Source: Thermotogae bacterium (GTDB lineage: Bacteria; Thermotogota; Thermotogae; Mesoaciditogales; Mesoaciditogaceae). Taken from it: a stretch of DNA of 33,033 nt. The notes beneath the pieces are model-generated. The model did no database searches. It worked only from the letters and a program-made list of their open reading frames with translations, and had not been told where the DNA came from. Each line of letters opens with the position of its first letter. Position 1 is the first letter of the stretch. The DNA lies in NCBI GenBank assembly GCA_026988035.1, contig JALSLY010000080.1, forward strand, positions 1 through 33,033, given 5' to 3'. Positions 22,868-30,287 of this stretch are shown here, piece by piece. Both the position numbers and the translations under genes were made by a program.

Positions 22868-24703
22868 TTATTTTGCAAATAACAGGTAGATCAAGCCAAG
22901 AAGTATCGCCAGTCCACCAATTATTATGATTTCTTTCAAATACGTGTATCCAGTTTTGTTTATCACTACATCCAAGGATTTTGTCATCGTCTGACCGTAA
23001 CTTTTCACTGTGACCTTCACGTTGTAAATACCATTTGGCATAGGTTGACCTTGAAGGGAGTTGCCATCCCAAGATACTTTCGTAAGCCCGTAAGAAGCAT
23101 TAATCTCACGGTACCATATCATCTGATTTCCAGAATAAATTTCTATTTTTACAGCTGCTTTTCTGCTAAGCCTGATGTAAAAAGTTGTTATATCCTGGTA
23201 CCAATCTCCATTAGGACTGAACGGGTTTGGCTCAGCTCTTATCGAGAAAGTCAAAGGCTTAAGGTTCAAAGAAATGCTAACTTCCGTTGTACGCTGAAAG
23301 CTGAAATTCAATATACCCTGATAGGGCACGTATTCTGGATTAGAAAGTGTCACAGTATGAGATCCTATTGGCACATATATTCCTTGCGAAGAATTGTTCA
23401 AATTGCCGTAATTCTGACCATCAACCTTGACAGAGACGGGATAAACATTGGAGTGCACCTTCAACATTCCGGCTGCGGAAAGGTTGACGGAAAGGTAATT
23501 GTCACCAGGAGTCACCCGGTAATTAATGGTCTGAGATATATACCATTCTTTTTCAAAAAGAAACTTATGGTAGCCAACTTTCAGCCCTGTGAGATAAAGG
23601 TATCCGTTGTATCCTGTACCTCCAGCAAAAACACCATCTATGTACACATTCACGTACGGTTGAGAACGAATGTATATATTAGCAGTTAGTGGAACAAGAT
23701 TTACTTGGAGTGTGGTCGTAAGGCCAGAATTTACTACAACCGAATCGTTGTAATAGGATTGATATCCATTTTTTTCAACGACAACTGTGTGATAACCAGC
23801 TGAAACGGTTAACACTTGATCTCCTGTACCTACGTCATTTCCATCAACATACACATGAGCATCAAACGGAGAAACATTTATCTTTAGTGTTCCAGTAAGA
23901 TTTTGTTGAACTGGGACAAGCCCTATACTTATCGAACGGGTTTGTCCAACACCAACGAAAACAGTTCCTGTCCAGGTTTGGTACCCATTCATTGACAACG
24001 AAACCGTGTGATATCCCGGGCTCACTTCAACCGTTTTAGGTGTGATCCCATAAGCTTTTCCATCAACCGTTAGATTAGCCCCTTCAGGAATGGTTTGAAC
24101 TTTCAAAAATGTTCTCTCTCCAGCGTTAAGATAAAAATATGTCCATGCTGTCCATTTCCGAGGAACAACGATGATCGATTTCATGAGATTCAGTTTGAAT
24201 TTCACAAATTCCTTTTTATTTGTTCCCCCAACTATAGCAAATGGAATTTTTTTAGTAGTTGCCGCTTTTTGCAGGAAGTTCAGAGGCTCAGACGAAAGTA
24301 TGAATTCCACAAATTCTATTCCAGACTTTGTGCCAGAAACCTTAAAATGGTACCGAGAGGATGATGGTATTTTGTGTGTTCCAGGCTTGATGAAATTATT
24401 TCGCTGGTAATAGTTTGGAAAAAGTTGAGTGATACTCCCGTTTTCTGGTATATCAAGTATGTAAAGATATCCTGGCATAGTAGTTTTTAGCGTGAACCAT
24501 ATCATTTCTCCAACTTTGTACTCGCTACCATTGGGTTTATTCATCGTGGCAGTAATGATCTTGTTAGGTGCAATTTCGATCAACTTTGTAGATGCCAACG
24601 CTTTTACCTCAGAAGGGATCTTCGGAGGTACGATTTGTGTAGAAATAGCAAGTGCCATCACGGACAGTGCAAAAATGGTAATCAACGCAAATGTTTTTCT
24701 CAC
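22868..24703 (-). CDS. Envelope protein with DUF4384, four PEGA repeats and an FlgD-type Ig domain
   Basis: This 611-residue protein is anchored or exported. An N-terminal signal or anchor helix covers residues 1-20. A DUF4384-like domain (about 60-145) includes GEMIWFTLKTTMPGYLYILD and the LFPN motif. Four PEGA-type beta repeats follow (about 198-265, 270-335, 338-405 and 408-475), each with a V(Y/T)(V/I)DG turn and a GYHTV or equivalent strand. An FlgD/CHU-type Ig-like domain (NPFSPNGDW, then NGIYNVKV) runs to about 590, and a C-terminal membrane helix ends LLFAK. PEGA proteins sit at the cell surface or periplasm; the function is unknown. The start is GTG 24703, eight bases after GAGGGG. 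It lies between apgM and the flavoprotein gene. Confidence 0.8.
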   Translation of the reverse strand: MRKTFALITIFALSVMALAISTQIVPPKIPSEVKALASTKLIEIAPNKIITATMNKPNGSEYKVGEMIWFTLKTTMPGYLYILDIPENGSITQLFPNYYQRNNFIKPGTHKIPSSSRYHFKVSGTKSGIEFVEFILSSEPLNFLQKAATTKKIPFAIVGGTNKKEFVKFKLNLMKSIIVVPRKWTAWTYFYLNAGERTFLKVQTIPEGANLTVDGKAYGITPKTVEVSPGYHTVSLSMNGYQTWTGTVFVGVGQTRSISIGLVPVQQNLTGTLKINVSPFDAHVYVDGNDVGTGDQVLTVSAGYHTVVVEKNGYQSYYNDSVVVNSGLTTTLQVNLVPLTANIYIRSQPYVNVYIDGVFAGGTGYNGYLYLTGLKVGYHKFLFEKEWYISQTINYRVTPGDNYLSVNLSAAGMLKVHSNVYPVSVKVDGQNYGNLNNSSQGIYVPIGSHTVTLSNPEYVPYQGILNFSFQRTTEVSISLNLKPLTFSIRAEPNPFSPNGDWYQDITTFYIRLSRKAAVKIEIYSGNQMIWYREINASYGLTKVSWDGNSLQGQPMPNGIYNVKVTVKSYGQTMTKSLDVVINKTGYTYLKEIIIIGGLAILLGLIYLLFAK

Positions 24704-24744
24704 AATTATCACCCCTCAATGGACACCAGAAGGTGCCCCAAGAA

Positions 24745-25968
24745 TTAAGCTCCGTATTTTTCAAGCCTCATCGCATTAGCTAAAAGAAGCGTCATGAGAT
24801 CTCTAGCTTCAATTGTTCCAAGACTTCCCCGAGCACATTCTTTTTCATTGAATGAACTTGATAACCCATAACGAGAATATTTAGAATATATCAAGAACGG
24901 AACAGGATGCCAACTGTGACCTCCAACAACACTTGGAGTAGAATGATCGCCTGTAATTACAACAACATCCGGCTTGAGAGACAAGATCTCCGGTATAACT
25001 TTGTCTACCGTTTCTATGACATCCACTTTTGCCATAAAATTAGAGTCTTCACCATAAGAATCTGTATGTTTGACGTGAAAATAGAAAAAGTCATACTTAT
25101 CGTAGTTGGCTTTCAAAACTTTTATTTCTGCTCTTATAGTTTCCAATTCGCCTTCTGCACTTGGGACCTCTAAAACGTCCATTCCAACTAATTTTGCAAG
25201 GCCACGATACATTGGGTATGTTGCTATCGCAGCGCTTTTAATTTTGTAAACTTCCGGGAATAAAGGGAGACCAGGATACTTGGAAAATCCTCTTAAAAGA
25301 CATCCTGATATTTTTTCCCCATCTTTTAGGAGATTGATAACACGATCCATGAATTCATTCACAATTTTTGCAGTTTTCTCTGAATTCTTAGAAAGTGCTT
25401 TCGCGTATTCGATTGGTTCACCATCGCGTTGTGGATCGGCATCTGTAAGCTTGTCATCAAGTCCATCACCAGTGAGTTTTAAGACAAATCTATGCTCTTT
25501 TCCTGGGAAAACCTGAACTTTAACACCATCGATCTCGGATATTTTCGAATTTATCAATTCACATACCTTGGCATTTTCTTCGGTTGCCGGCCTTCCAGCT
25601 CTTCGATCGACAATTATTCCATCCCGAATAGTTGCAAAATTTCCGCGAGCCACTACATCCTTATTTGAAACTTCAAGCCCTATCCCTAAGGCTTCAAGTA
25701 TTCCCCTGCCTATTTGATATTTAATAGGATCGTATCCAAAAAGCCCAAGATGTCCCGGACCGCTACCTGGTGTTATTCCCGGAATTACTGGCACAGTTTG
25801 TCCAAGGTCTGAAGCCAAAGCAAGCATATCCATATTTGGTGTATTTGCAGCTTCAAGTTCTGTCTTTCCGCCAACTTTTGGCACTCCTCCAAGCCCGTCC
25901 ATTATCAACATTAATATCTTGGAATCGTTTTTAATTGTGAGTTTGCTCACAAATTCTTGTTTGTCCAA
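24745..25968 (-). CDS. apgM: 2,3-bisphosphoglycerate-independent phosphoglycerate mutase, archaeal type
   Basis: This 407-residue alkaline-phosphatase superfamily enzyme interconverts 3- and 2-phosphoglycerate in glycolysis. MIMDGLGG carries the first metal ligand, TPGSGPGHLGLFGYDP the catalytic serine, VKHTDSYGED and ITGDHSTPSVVGGHSWHPVP the remaining metal ligands, all in ApgM order. The start is TTG 25968: AGGGAGG lies eight bases upstream, and the -10 TATAAT at 26017-26012 puts the RNA start near 26005, at or downstream of the alternative ATG 26007. It leads the minus-strand series with the PEGA and flavoprotein genes, with a 41-base gap to the next. Confidence 0.9.
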   Translation of the reverse strand: MDKQEFVSKLTIKNDSKILMLIMDGLGGVPKVGGKTELEAANTPNMDMLALASDLGQTVPVIPGITPGSGPGHLGLFGYDPIKYQIGRGILEALGIGLEVSNKDVVARGNFATIRDGIIVDRRAGRPATEENAKVCELINSKISEIDGVKVQVFPGKEHRFVLKLTGDGLDDKLTDADPQRDGEPIEYAKALSKNSEKTAKIVNEFMDRVINLLKDGEKISGCLLRGFSKYPGLPLFPEVYKIKSAAIATYPMYRGLAKLVGMDVLEVPSAEGELETIRAEIKVLKANYDKYDFFYFHVKHTDSYGEDSNFMAKVDVIETVDKVIPEILSLKPDVVVITGDHSTPSVVGGHSWHPVPFLIYSKYSRYGLSSSFNEKECARGSLGTIEARDLMTLLLANAMRLEKYGA

Positions 25969-26011
25969 TTCAGAAACCTCCCTTTGTGTATTTTCATTCG
26001 AATTCATTCCA

Positions 26012-26017
26012 ATTATA
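26012..26017 (-). promoter_or_regulatory. -10 element of apgM
   Basis: A consensus TATAAT on the minus strand. The predicted start near 26005 leaves a leader of about 37 bases to the TTG start at 25968. The -35 is not clear. Confidence 0.5.
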
Positions 26018-26072
26018 CCTCAAATTGACATTCATAATTGAAGTCTTAAAGGTATTTTTGTGTTACGAAAAA

Positions 26073-26081
26073 TGGTAAAAT
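26073..26081 (+). promoter_or_regulatory. Extended -10 of the metallo-beta-lactamase gene
   Basis: TGGTAAAAT, the same nine bases as at 15047 and 11742 (minus), lies 18 bases before the ATG at 26100. The RNA would start near 26088, leaving a leader just long enough for GGAGG at 26087-26091, or the true start is slightly earlier. Confidence 0.45.
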
Positions 26082-26099
26082 GATTTGGAGGTAATTCGC

Positions 26100-26849
26100 A
26101 TGAAGATCACAATTTTATGCAATGATATTGCAAAAGTTGGCTTTCTTTCAGAACACGGTTTGTCTCTTTTAATAGACGATGAAACAATTTTTGATGCCGG
26201 TTCAACCAATGTAGCCGTCAAAAATGCTGAGAAACTTGGTATAGATTTTAGTCGAATAAAAAGAATATTTGTGAGTCATGGTCACTACGATCACGTAGGA
26301 GGACTTCTGTATTTTCTAAGGAAAATTGGGAAGGTGGATTTGTATATTCACAGAAAAGCGCTTGCTCCCAAATACAGTGGAACACGCTTTGCAGGACCTT
26401 CTTACGACTGGAGGGACATCGAAGAAATATCAAATGTTCATATGTTAGATGGAGATGTGGTAATTGATGGTTTTAAGCTCATAAATAAGGTCAAGTTCAA
26501 TCCAAACGTAATCGATAAACGCTTCAACGTAAATGGTATACAAGACACTTTCGAAGACGAGATAAATCTTTTCAAAGATGGCATTCTTTTAACAGGTTGT
26601 GCACATCGAGGAATAGAATACATTCTTGAAGAAGTAAGCAAAAACCATAACGTTCACACTGTTGTTGGAGGTTTTCACTTAAAAGATTCTTCTAAAACAC
26701 GAATAGAAAGAGTCGCGATAAAGTTTCAGAAACGTGGTGTGAAGGTCGTACCTTTACATTGCACTGGTAAAACAGCCACGGAATTTTTCAAACACATACT
26801 CAAGGAGAAGTGCATTTTGAAAAGCGCTGGAGACGTGATAAGTGTTTAA
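26100..26849 (+). CDS. Metallo-beta-lactamase fold hydrolase
   Basis: This 249-residue cytoplasmic protein of the MBL superfamily carries the metal motif HGHYDH in VSHGHYDHVGGL (about residues 61-72). The later ligand histidines are in GCAHRGI and GGFHL, and LHCTGKTA lies near the end. This arrangement resembles the subgroup annotated as 7,8-dihydropterin-6-methyl-4-(beta-D-ribofuranosyl)-aminobenzene-5'-phosphate synthase and related proteins (T. maritima TM0207-like, from memory), but that pathway is archaeal and the bacterial substrate is unknown. ATG 26100 has GGAGG nine bases upstream; an earlier in-frame ATG at 26085 lacks one. It appears monocistronic, between divergent apgM and sufC, which has its own promoter. 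Confidence 0.82.
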   Translation: MKITILCNDIAKVGFLSEHGLSLLIDDETIFDAGSTNVAVKNAEKLGIDFSRIKRIFVSHGHYDHVGGLLYFLRKIGKVDLYIHRKALAPKYSGTRFAGPSYDWRDIEEISNVHMLDGDVVIDGFKLINKVKFNPNVIDKRFNVNGIQDTFEDEINLFKDGILLTGCAHRGIEYILEEVSKNHNVHTVVGGFHLKDSSKTRIERVAIKFQKRGVKVVPLHCTGKTATEFFKHILKEKCILKSAGDVISV

Positions 26850-26906
26850 TGCCTTTGAATGTATAGAACGAAAACTTTTGGAAGATAAAAATTCAAGATT
26901 TTGAAA

Positions 26907-26934
26907 TTGCGCTCGTACCGCTTAGAGGTATAAT
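26907..26934 (+). promoter_or_regulatory. Promoter of sufCB
   Basis: TTGCGC (26907-26912), a 16-base spacer and a consensus TATAAT (26929-26934). The predicted start near 26941 gives a leader of about 28 bases with AAAAGGGG before ATG 26969. No obvious IscR/Fur-type operator is seen. Confidence 0.6.
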
Positions 26935-26968
26935 GTTTTATTGTAAACCATAAAAGGGGATTTTTAAT

Positions 26969-27706
26969 ATGCTTGAATTAAGGAATGTTAGCCTTTTTCT
27001 TGAAGAAAAGCGCATATTGAGTAATTTGAGCATGGAATTCGATGATGGAAAGCGTTACGTTGTTCTTGGAAATAATGGAACTGGAAAGTCCACAATCGCT
27101 AACATGATAGTTGGCGTTGAACGATATAAGCCACAAGTTGGTGGTGTGTACCTTGACGGGAAAAATATAACTTCTCTTGGTGTCTACGAAAGGGCAAAAC
27201 TTGGGATAACAATTGCTTTTCAAGAGAGTGTGAATTTTGAAGGGATCACAACTTTCGATTATCTAACGCTTGGAGGAAAGATAAAGGCATCTTATAATGA
27301 CGCAAAGCGGGCACTCGAATTAGCGGGATTAAATTCAGAATACTTGAAGCGTCGTGTCGATGATTCTTTAAGCGGCGGGGAACGAAAGAGGATAGAACTT
27401 GCTTCCATACTCATGCTGAAAATGCGTTATGTCATTCTCGATGAGCCAGATTCAGGTATTGACATGATGTCTCTCGATACAATTTCGAGGATTATCAATA
27501 CTCTGAATTCAAGTGGCGTAACAGTTATAACGATAACTCACCGCGAGGAGATCGCTCGAAATGGCGATTATGCTTATCTTATATGCTCTGGAACGGTTCT
27601 GAGAGAAGGTGTCCCAGCAAATATAGCTTCTTATTACAAAAAATTGTGTGATCGTTGTGATCATCCAAATGAAATTGTAGAGAGTTCAGAAAGAGCAGAA
27701 GCATAG
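26969..27706 (+). CDS. sufC: Fe-S cluster assembly ATPase SufC
   Basis: This 245-residue ABC-type ATPase drives cluster assembly on the SufB-type scaffold. Walker A is GNNGTGKST (34-42), the Q-loop is in AFQESVNF, the signature is LSGGE (134-138), Walker B ends in ILDEPDSGID (Glu159), and the switch His is in ITHRE. DEPDSGID is the SufC hallmark. The C-terminus has an extension with CDRC, which could bind a metal or form a disulfide. sufB-like starts 15 bases downstream, so the two form a two-gene unit with the promoter at 26907-26934. SufD, SufS and SufU are not adjacent. Confidence 0.9.
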   Translation: MLELRNVSLFLEEKRILSNLSMEFDDGKRYVVLGNNGTGKSTIANMIVGVERYKPQVGGVYLDGKNITSLGVYERAKLGITIAFQESVNFEGITTFDYLTLGGKIKASYNDAKRALELAGLNSEYLKRRVDDSLSGGERKRIELASILMLKMRYVILDEPDSGIDMMSLDTISRIINTLNSSGVTVITITHREEIARNGDYAYLICSGTVLREGVPANIASYYKKLCDRCDHPNEIVESSERAEA

Positions 27707-27721
27707 GAAGGATGTAAGAAC

Positions 27722-28681
27722 ATGAGAATCGCTCCAAACTACTCAAAAGAATTTGAGAAAATAGCCGAAGCTTATGAAAAAAGCGGAGGCGAAGTTTCAA
27801 AGCTTTTAGACAAACGTGTAGCTTCGATAATAATAAGCGGAGATAAGATCATCGGCCTTAACAGTGTTGATGGAGTTGAAATAGAATCAGGGAAATTGGA
27901 AAAAGGTGTATGGGCGAAAATAAAGATCCTAAAAGATAAAAAAATAGAGATGCCCATTCATCTGTGTACAGGCTTTCTTGGAAAAGAGGGTGAACAACGT
28001 GTGGATTTCGATTTCACTGTGGAAGATGGTGCAAATGTTAAATTCGTCTCGCATTGTTCTTTTCCTTGGTCTACAAAGTTAACTCACAAAATGTTTGCAA
28101 CCGTTCGTATAGGTAAGGGGGCTACAATGATTTATGAAGATGCTCATTTTCATTCAGAGAATGGCGGAGTTACACTAATTTCTGACACGCATGCGGTAAT
28201 AGAAGAAAAGGGACGCTACAAAAATTCGTTTGAATTGATAAAAACAAGAGTAGGTGAATTAAAGGTTAGAATGGACGTTGACTTGAAAAAAGACGCGATC
28301 GCCGAGCTTAACAGTAAGGTTCGCGGTAAGAAAAATGACGAGATATCGATAGTTGAAAGCTTGGGACTGAATGGTGAAGGTTCTCGCGGAATAGCAAAGT
28401 CCACAGTTGTAGCAACTGATGAGACACACGCAAGAATAATAAACGAAGCATTTGGAAACGCTCCATATTCAAAAGGACATATAGAATGTACCGAAATCAC
28501 AAAAGGAGATAATGTTGATGTTTCGACGCTACCCGTTTTAAAAGTTACCAATGACCTTTCTGAACTCACTCACGAAGCTTCCATAGGACGTGTGAATTCC
28601 AAACAGTTGAATACTCTCATGGCTAAAGGCATGTCCGAGGAAGAAGCAACAGAGTTTATAATCAAAGGTCTTTTAGGGTGA
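27722..28681 (+). CDS. sufB: SufB-like Fe-S scaffold protein, short form
   Basis: This 319-residue member of the SufB/SufD family has a beta-helix core. The C-terminal part is clear: HIECTEITKGDNVDVSTLPVLKV, then LTHEASIGRVNSKQLNTLMAKGMSEEEATEFIIKGLL. The cysteine in HIEC falls where the functionally important SufB cysteine lies, and HEASIGR is conserved. It is shorter than usual SufB (about 470) and SufD (about 420), mainly at the N-terminus, and is the only such subunit here. It resembles the proposed minimal, archaeal-like SMS system where one B-type protein replaces the SufBD pair. ATG 27722 follows GAAGGATG. A transposase remnant begins in its last bases on the other strand. Confidence 0.8.
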   Translation: MRIAPNYSKEFEKIAEAYEKSGGEVSKLLDKRVASIIISGDKIIGLNSVDGVEIESGKLEKGVWAKIKILKDKKIEMPIHLCTGFLGKEGEQRVDFDFTVEDGANVKFVSHCSFPWSTKLTHKMFATVRIGKGATMIYEDAHFHSENGGVTLISDTHAVIEEKGRYKNSFELIKTRVGELKVRMDVDLKKDAIAELNSKVRGKKNDEISIVESLGLNGEGSRGIAKSTVVATDETHARIINEAFGNAPYSKGHIECTEITKGDNVDVSTLPVLKVTNDLSELTHEASIGRVNSKQLNTLMAKGMSEEEATEFIIKGLLG

Positions 28682-29000
28682 ATAGAAGTCTATATATAAC
28701 TTCTCCCACTCGGAAGATTGTAGTGTTCCCATCAAAATTGGACAGAATATCTCTTCTTTTACAGTCCTGAAATATCTCTCAGTATTCGCATTGCCCTTTG
28801 GATTGTTGTACGTCGTGAATATTTGCTCTATTTCCAAACTCTTGCAAAATTCACCAAATGCTTTGCTCGTTGGTTAGCCCCTGTTGTCACTTAGGATCCT
28901 TATCTTCGCTGCTTCCCTTTCATTCAACATCTGAGTTGCCTCCTCTAATATAATGAGATACTCAGATGTTAACTCAAACCATCTCATATGTCTCCACTTT
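28673..29000 (-). pseudogene. Remnant of an integrase-core (DDE) transposase
   Basis: Read on the minus strand, the frame ending with TAA at 28675-28673 gives a peptide with ILSDNRG, then a stop, then PTSKAFGEFCKSLEIEQIF, TTYNNPKGNANTERYF and RTVKEEIF. The SDNxG aspartate and the NTERYF glutamate are the second and third catalytic residues of rve-type (IS3/IS481-like) transposases. A TAA (28874-28876) stands where Gln is expected in SDNRGQPTS. The frame stays open to about 29044, but the N-terminal domain and first catalytic Asp are missing and no terminal inverted repeats are seen. It is a dead 3' fragment that fills most of the gene-free stretch after sufB. Confidence 0.75.
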
Positions 29001-29053
29001 TTGACCGATGAATCCTTTACTTTTTGATTGGCGTTTTCTCCATTTTACAACTG

Positions 29054-29323
29054 ATGTCGACAGAAAGGATGCCAAAGCGAGTAAGAGAAAGATTCATCCA
29101 AAGATATCTCACACTCAACGATGAAGAAAAAGAAATCATAGACAGATTCGCACGTGATTACGTCAGATATGACATACACTTAGGAATGCGCGTGAAGATG
29201 CCGGATGAGATGGAGAAATACACCAAATCTTTTCATCTCAAGAAGATTCCCACGGCTCTTGCTTATTTTGCCTTGAATGATGAAAAGGAAAGAAACAAAT
29301 TGATTGAAGTATTGGAGAAATAA
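29054..29323 (+). CDS. Hypothetical protein of 89 residues, possibly 5'-truncated
   Basis: I do not recognise this protein. It is charged and probably helical, beginning MSTERMPKRVRERFIQRYL and containing LNDEEKEIIDRFARDYVRYD, GMRVKMPDEMEKY and a C-terminal DEKERNKLIEVLEK. There is no membrane helix or signal. Neither ATG 29054 nor ATG 29069 has a convincing ribosome site, and an in-frame TTG at 29024 lies in the transposase remnant. The true 5' end may have been lost when the element inserted, leaving a gene fragment. The composition looks like a real protein. It converges on trmB with a one-base gap. Confidence 0.45.
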   Translation: MSTERMPKRVRERFIQRYLTLNDEEKEIIDRFARDYVRYDIHLGMRVKMPDEMEKYTKSFHLKKIPTALAYFALNDEKERNKLIEVLEK

Positions 29324-29324
29324 T

Positions 29325-30287
29325 TTATATAGATTGCTTGGCTTCAATTTCTTTGGCCGCAAGTTCTATGCTTTTTTTGACCGCTGGTGTTTTGAAAACC
29401 TTAGCTGTATCATCCAATTTTATAAGCCATCCGTCTCTCTGACGCTTCACCAGAATGTAGTACATTTGGGAAAAACTGCCATCCGTAGCCACGACTTTTA
29501 GAAGATATCCCCATTCACCTTCGAAAAGTCCTTTGAATTGAACTATTAAATCTGAATTTGAATCTGTGAACTTACTCGTGGAGAGTTCCTTTAGTTTCTC
29601 AAAATTTAATTCTTCCAAATGTGCATGCGGCATATTGCATTCCTCCAGAATTCTTTTCACTTCAAAATGACGTGGACGCGCAACTATTGACCATGATCTC
29701 TTTCCAAAACTCTCCCACTTTCTTCCATACTTTGTTGTTCTTATGGGCTTGAGTTGATGAACATCGAATGAGATTTTGAGACGTTTCATATTCTCTCTCG
29801 TCCATTCCAAATAGTCTCGATCGTCCGTAACCATAACAAATTTACCTTGAGGTTTCAAAGCAGCAACCACACTTTTCAGAAAATCATTTCCAAAAAGTCT
29901 ACGCTTTGATTGAGACGCCTTTGGCCACGGAATTGGATAGAAGGCGAGAATAAGATCTACGCTTTCATCAGGAAAAATTTCGCGAACCAAAAATCTGGCG
30001 TCTCCTTTGATGAACCTGATATTTTCCAATCCGAGTTCGCCAGAGCGCTTTGAGGCTTTCTCACACGAAATTTCTGAGCTTTCTATTCCTATGAAAAAAT
30101 CCTTCGACCTTGCTTTTGCCATACATGTTATAAGTTCACCATTGCCGAATCCAATCTCAACTACAAGGTTATTTCCTATATTCCAGATAGGTGGTATTGA
30201 GGAACATGAAAAGTTAAGAATGTATTTTTCAAGAAACTTGATATTCCTCAAAGCTTTGGAGGCGGTAGAGTTTCGCGTATATTCCAT
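29325..30287 (-). CDS. trmB: tRNA (guanine-N7-)-methyltransferase with C-terminal extension
   Basis: This 320-residue enzyme methylates G46 of tRNA using S-adenosylmethionine. The AdoMet motif VVEIGFGNGELI (about residues 42-53), FFIGIESSE, FIKGDAR, and LAFYPIPWPKASQSKRRL (near residues 115-133, the TrmB signature around the usual DPWPK) are present, as is the TKYGRKWESFGK substrate segment near 190. About 110 residues follow the catalytic domain, as in the long TrmB of Aquifex and Thermotoga-type bacteria. The usual DPWPKKRH motif is diverged here to YPIPWPKASQ. ATG 30287 lies 59 bases inside the ABC exporter gene with only GAAG before it, so the start is the weak point. Confidence 0.85.
   Translation of the reverse strand: MEYTRNSTASKALRNIKFLEKYILNFSCSSIPPIWNIGNNLVVEIGFGNGELITCMAKARSKDFFIGIESSEISCEKASKRSGELGLENIRFIKGDARFLVREIFPDESVDLILAFYPIPWPKASQSKRRLFGNDFLKSVVAALKPQGKFVMVTDDRDYLEWTRENMKRLKISFDVHQLKPIRTTKYGRKWESFGKRSWSIVARPRHFEVKRILEECNMPHAHLEELNFEKLKELSTSKFTDSNSDLIVQFKGLFEGEWGYLLKVVATDGSFSQMYYILVKRQRDGWLIKLDDTAKVFKTPAVKKSIELAAKEIEAKQSI

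Noticed and set aside
23045-23689. 214-codon plus-strand ORF
   Set aside because: Antisense to the PEGA-repeat gene. Its length reflects the opposite strand's codon pattern and no signals support it.
24713-24744. Short hairpin between apgM and the PEGA gene
   Set aside because: The CACC/GGTG stem is only four pairs without a T-run, so not called a terminator.
25969-26007. 13-codon N-terminal extension of ApgM from ATG 26007
   Set aside because: The -10 at 26012-26017 predicts an RNA start at or after this ATG, while TTG 25968 has AGGGAGG at proper spacing.
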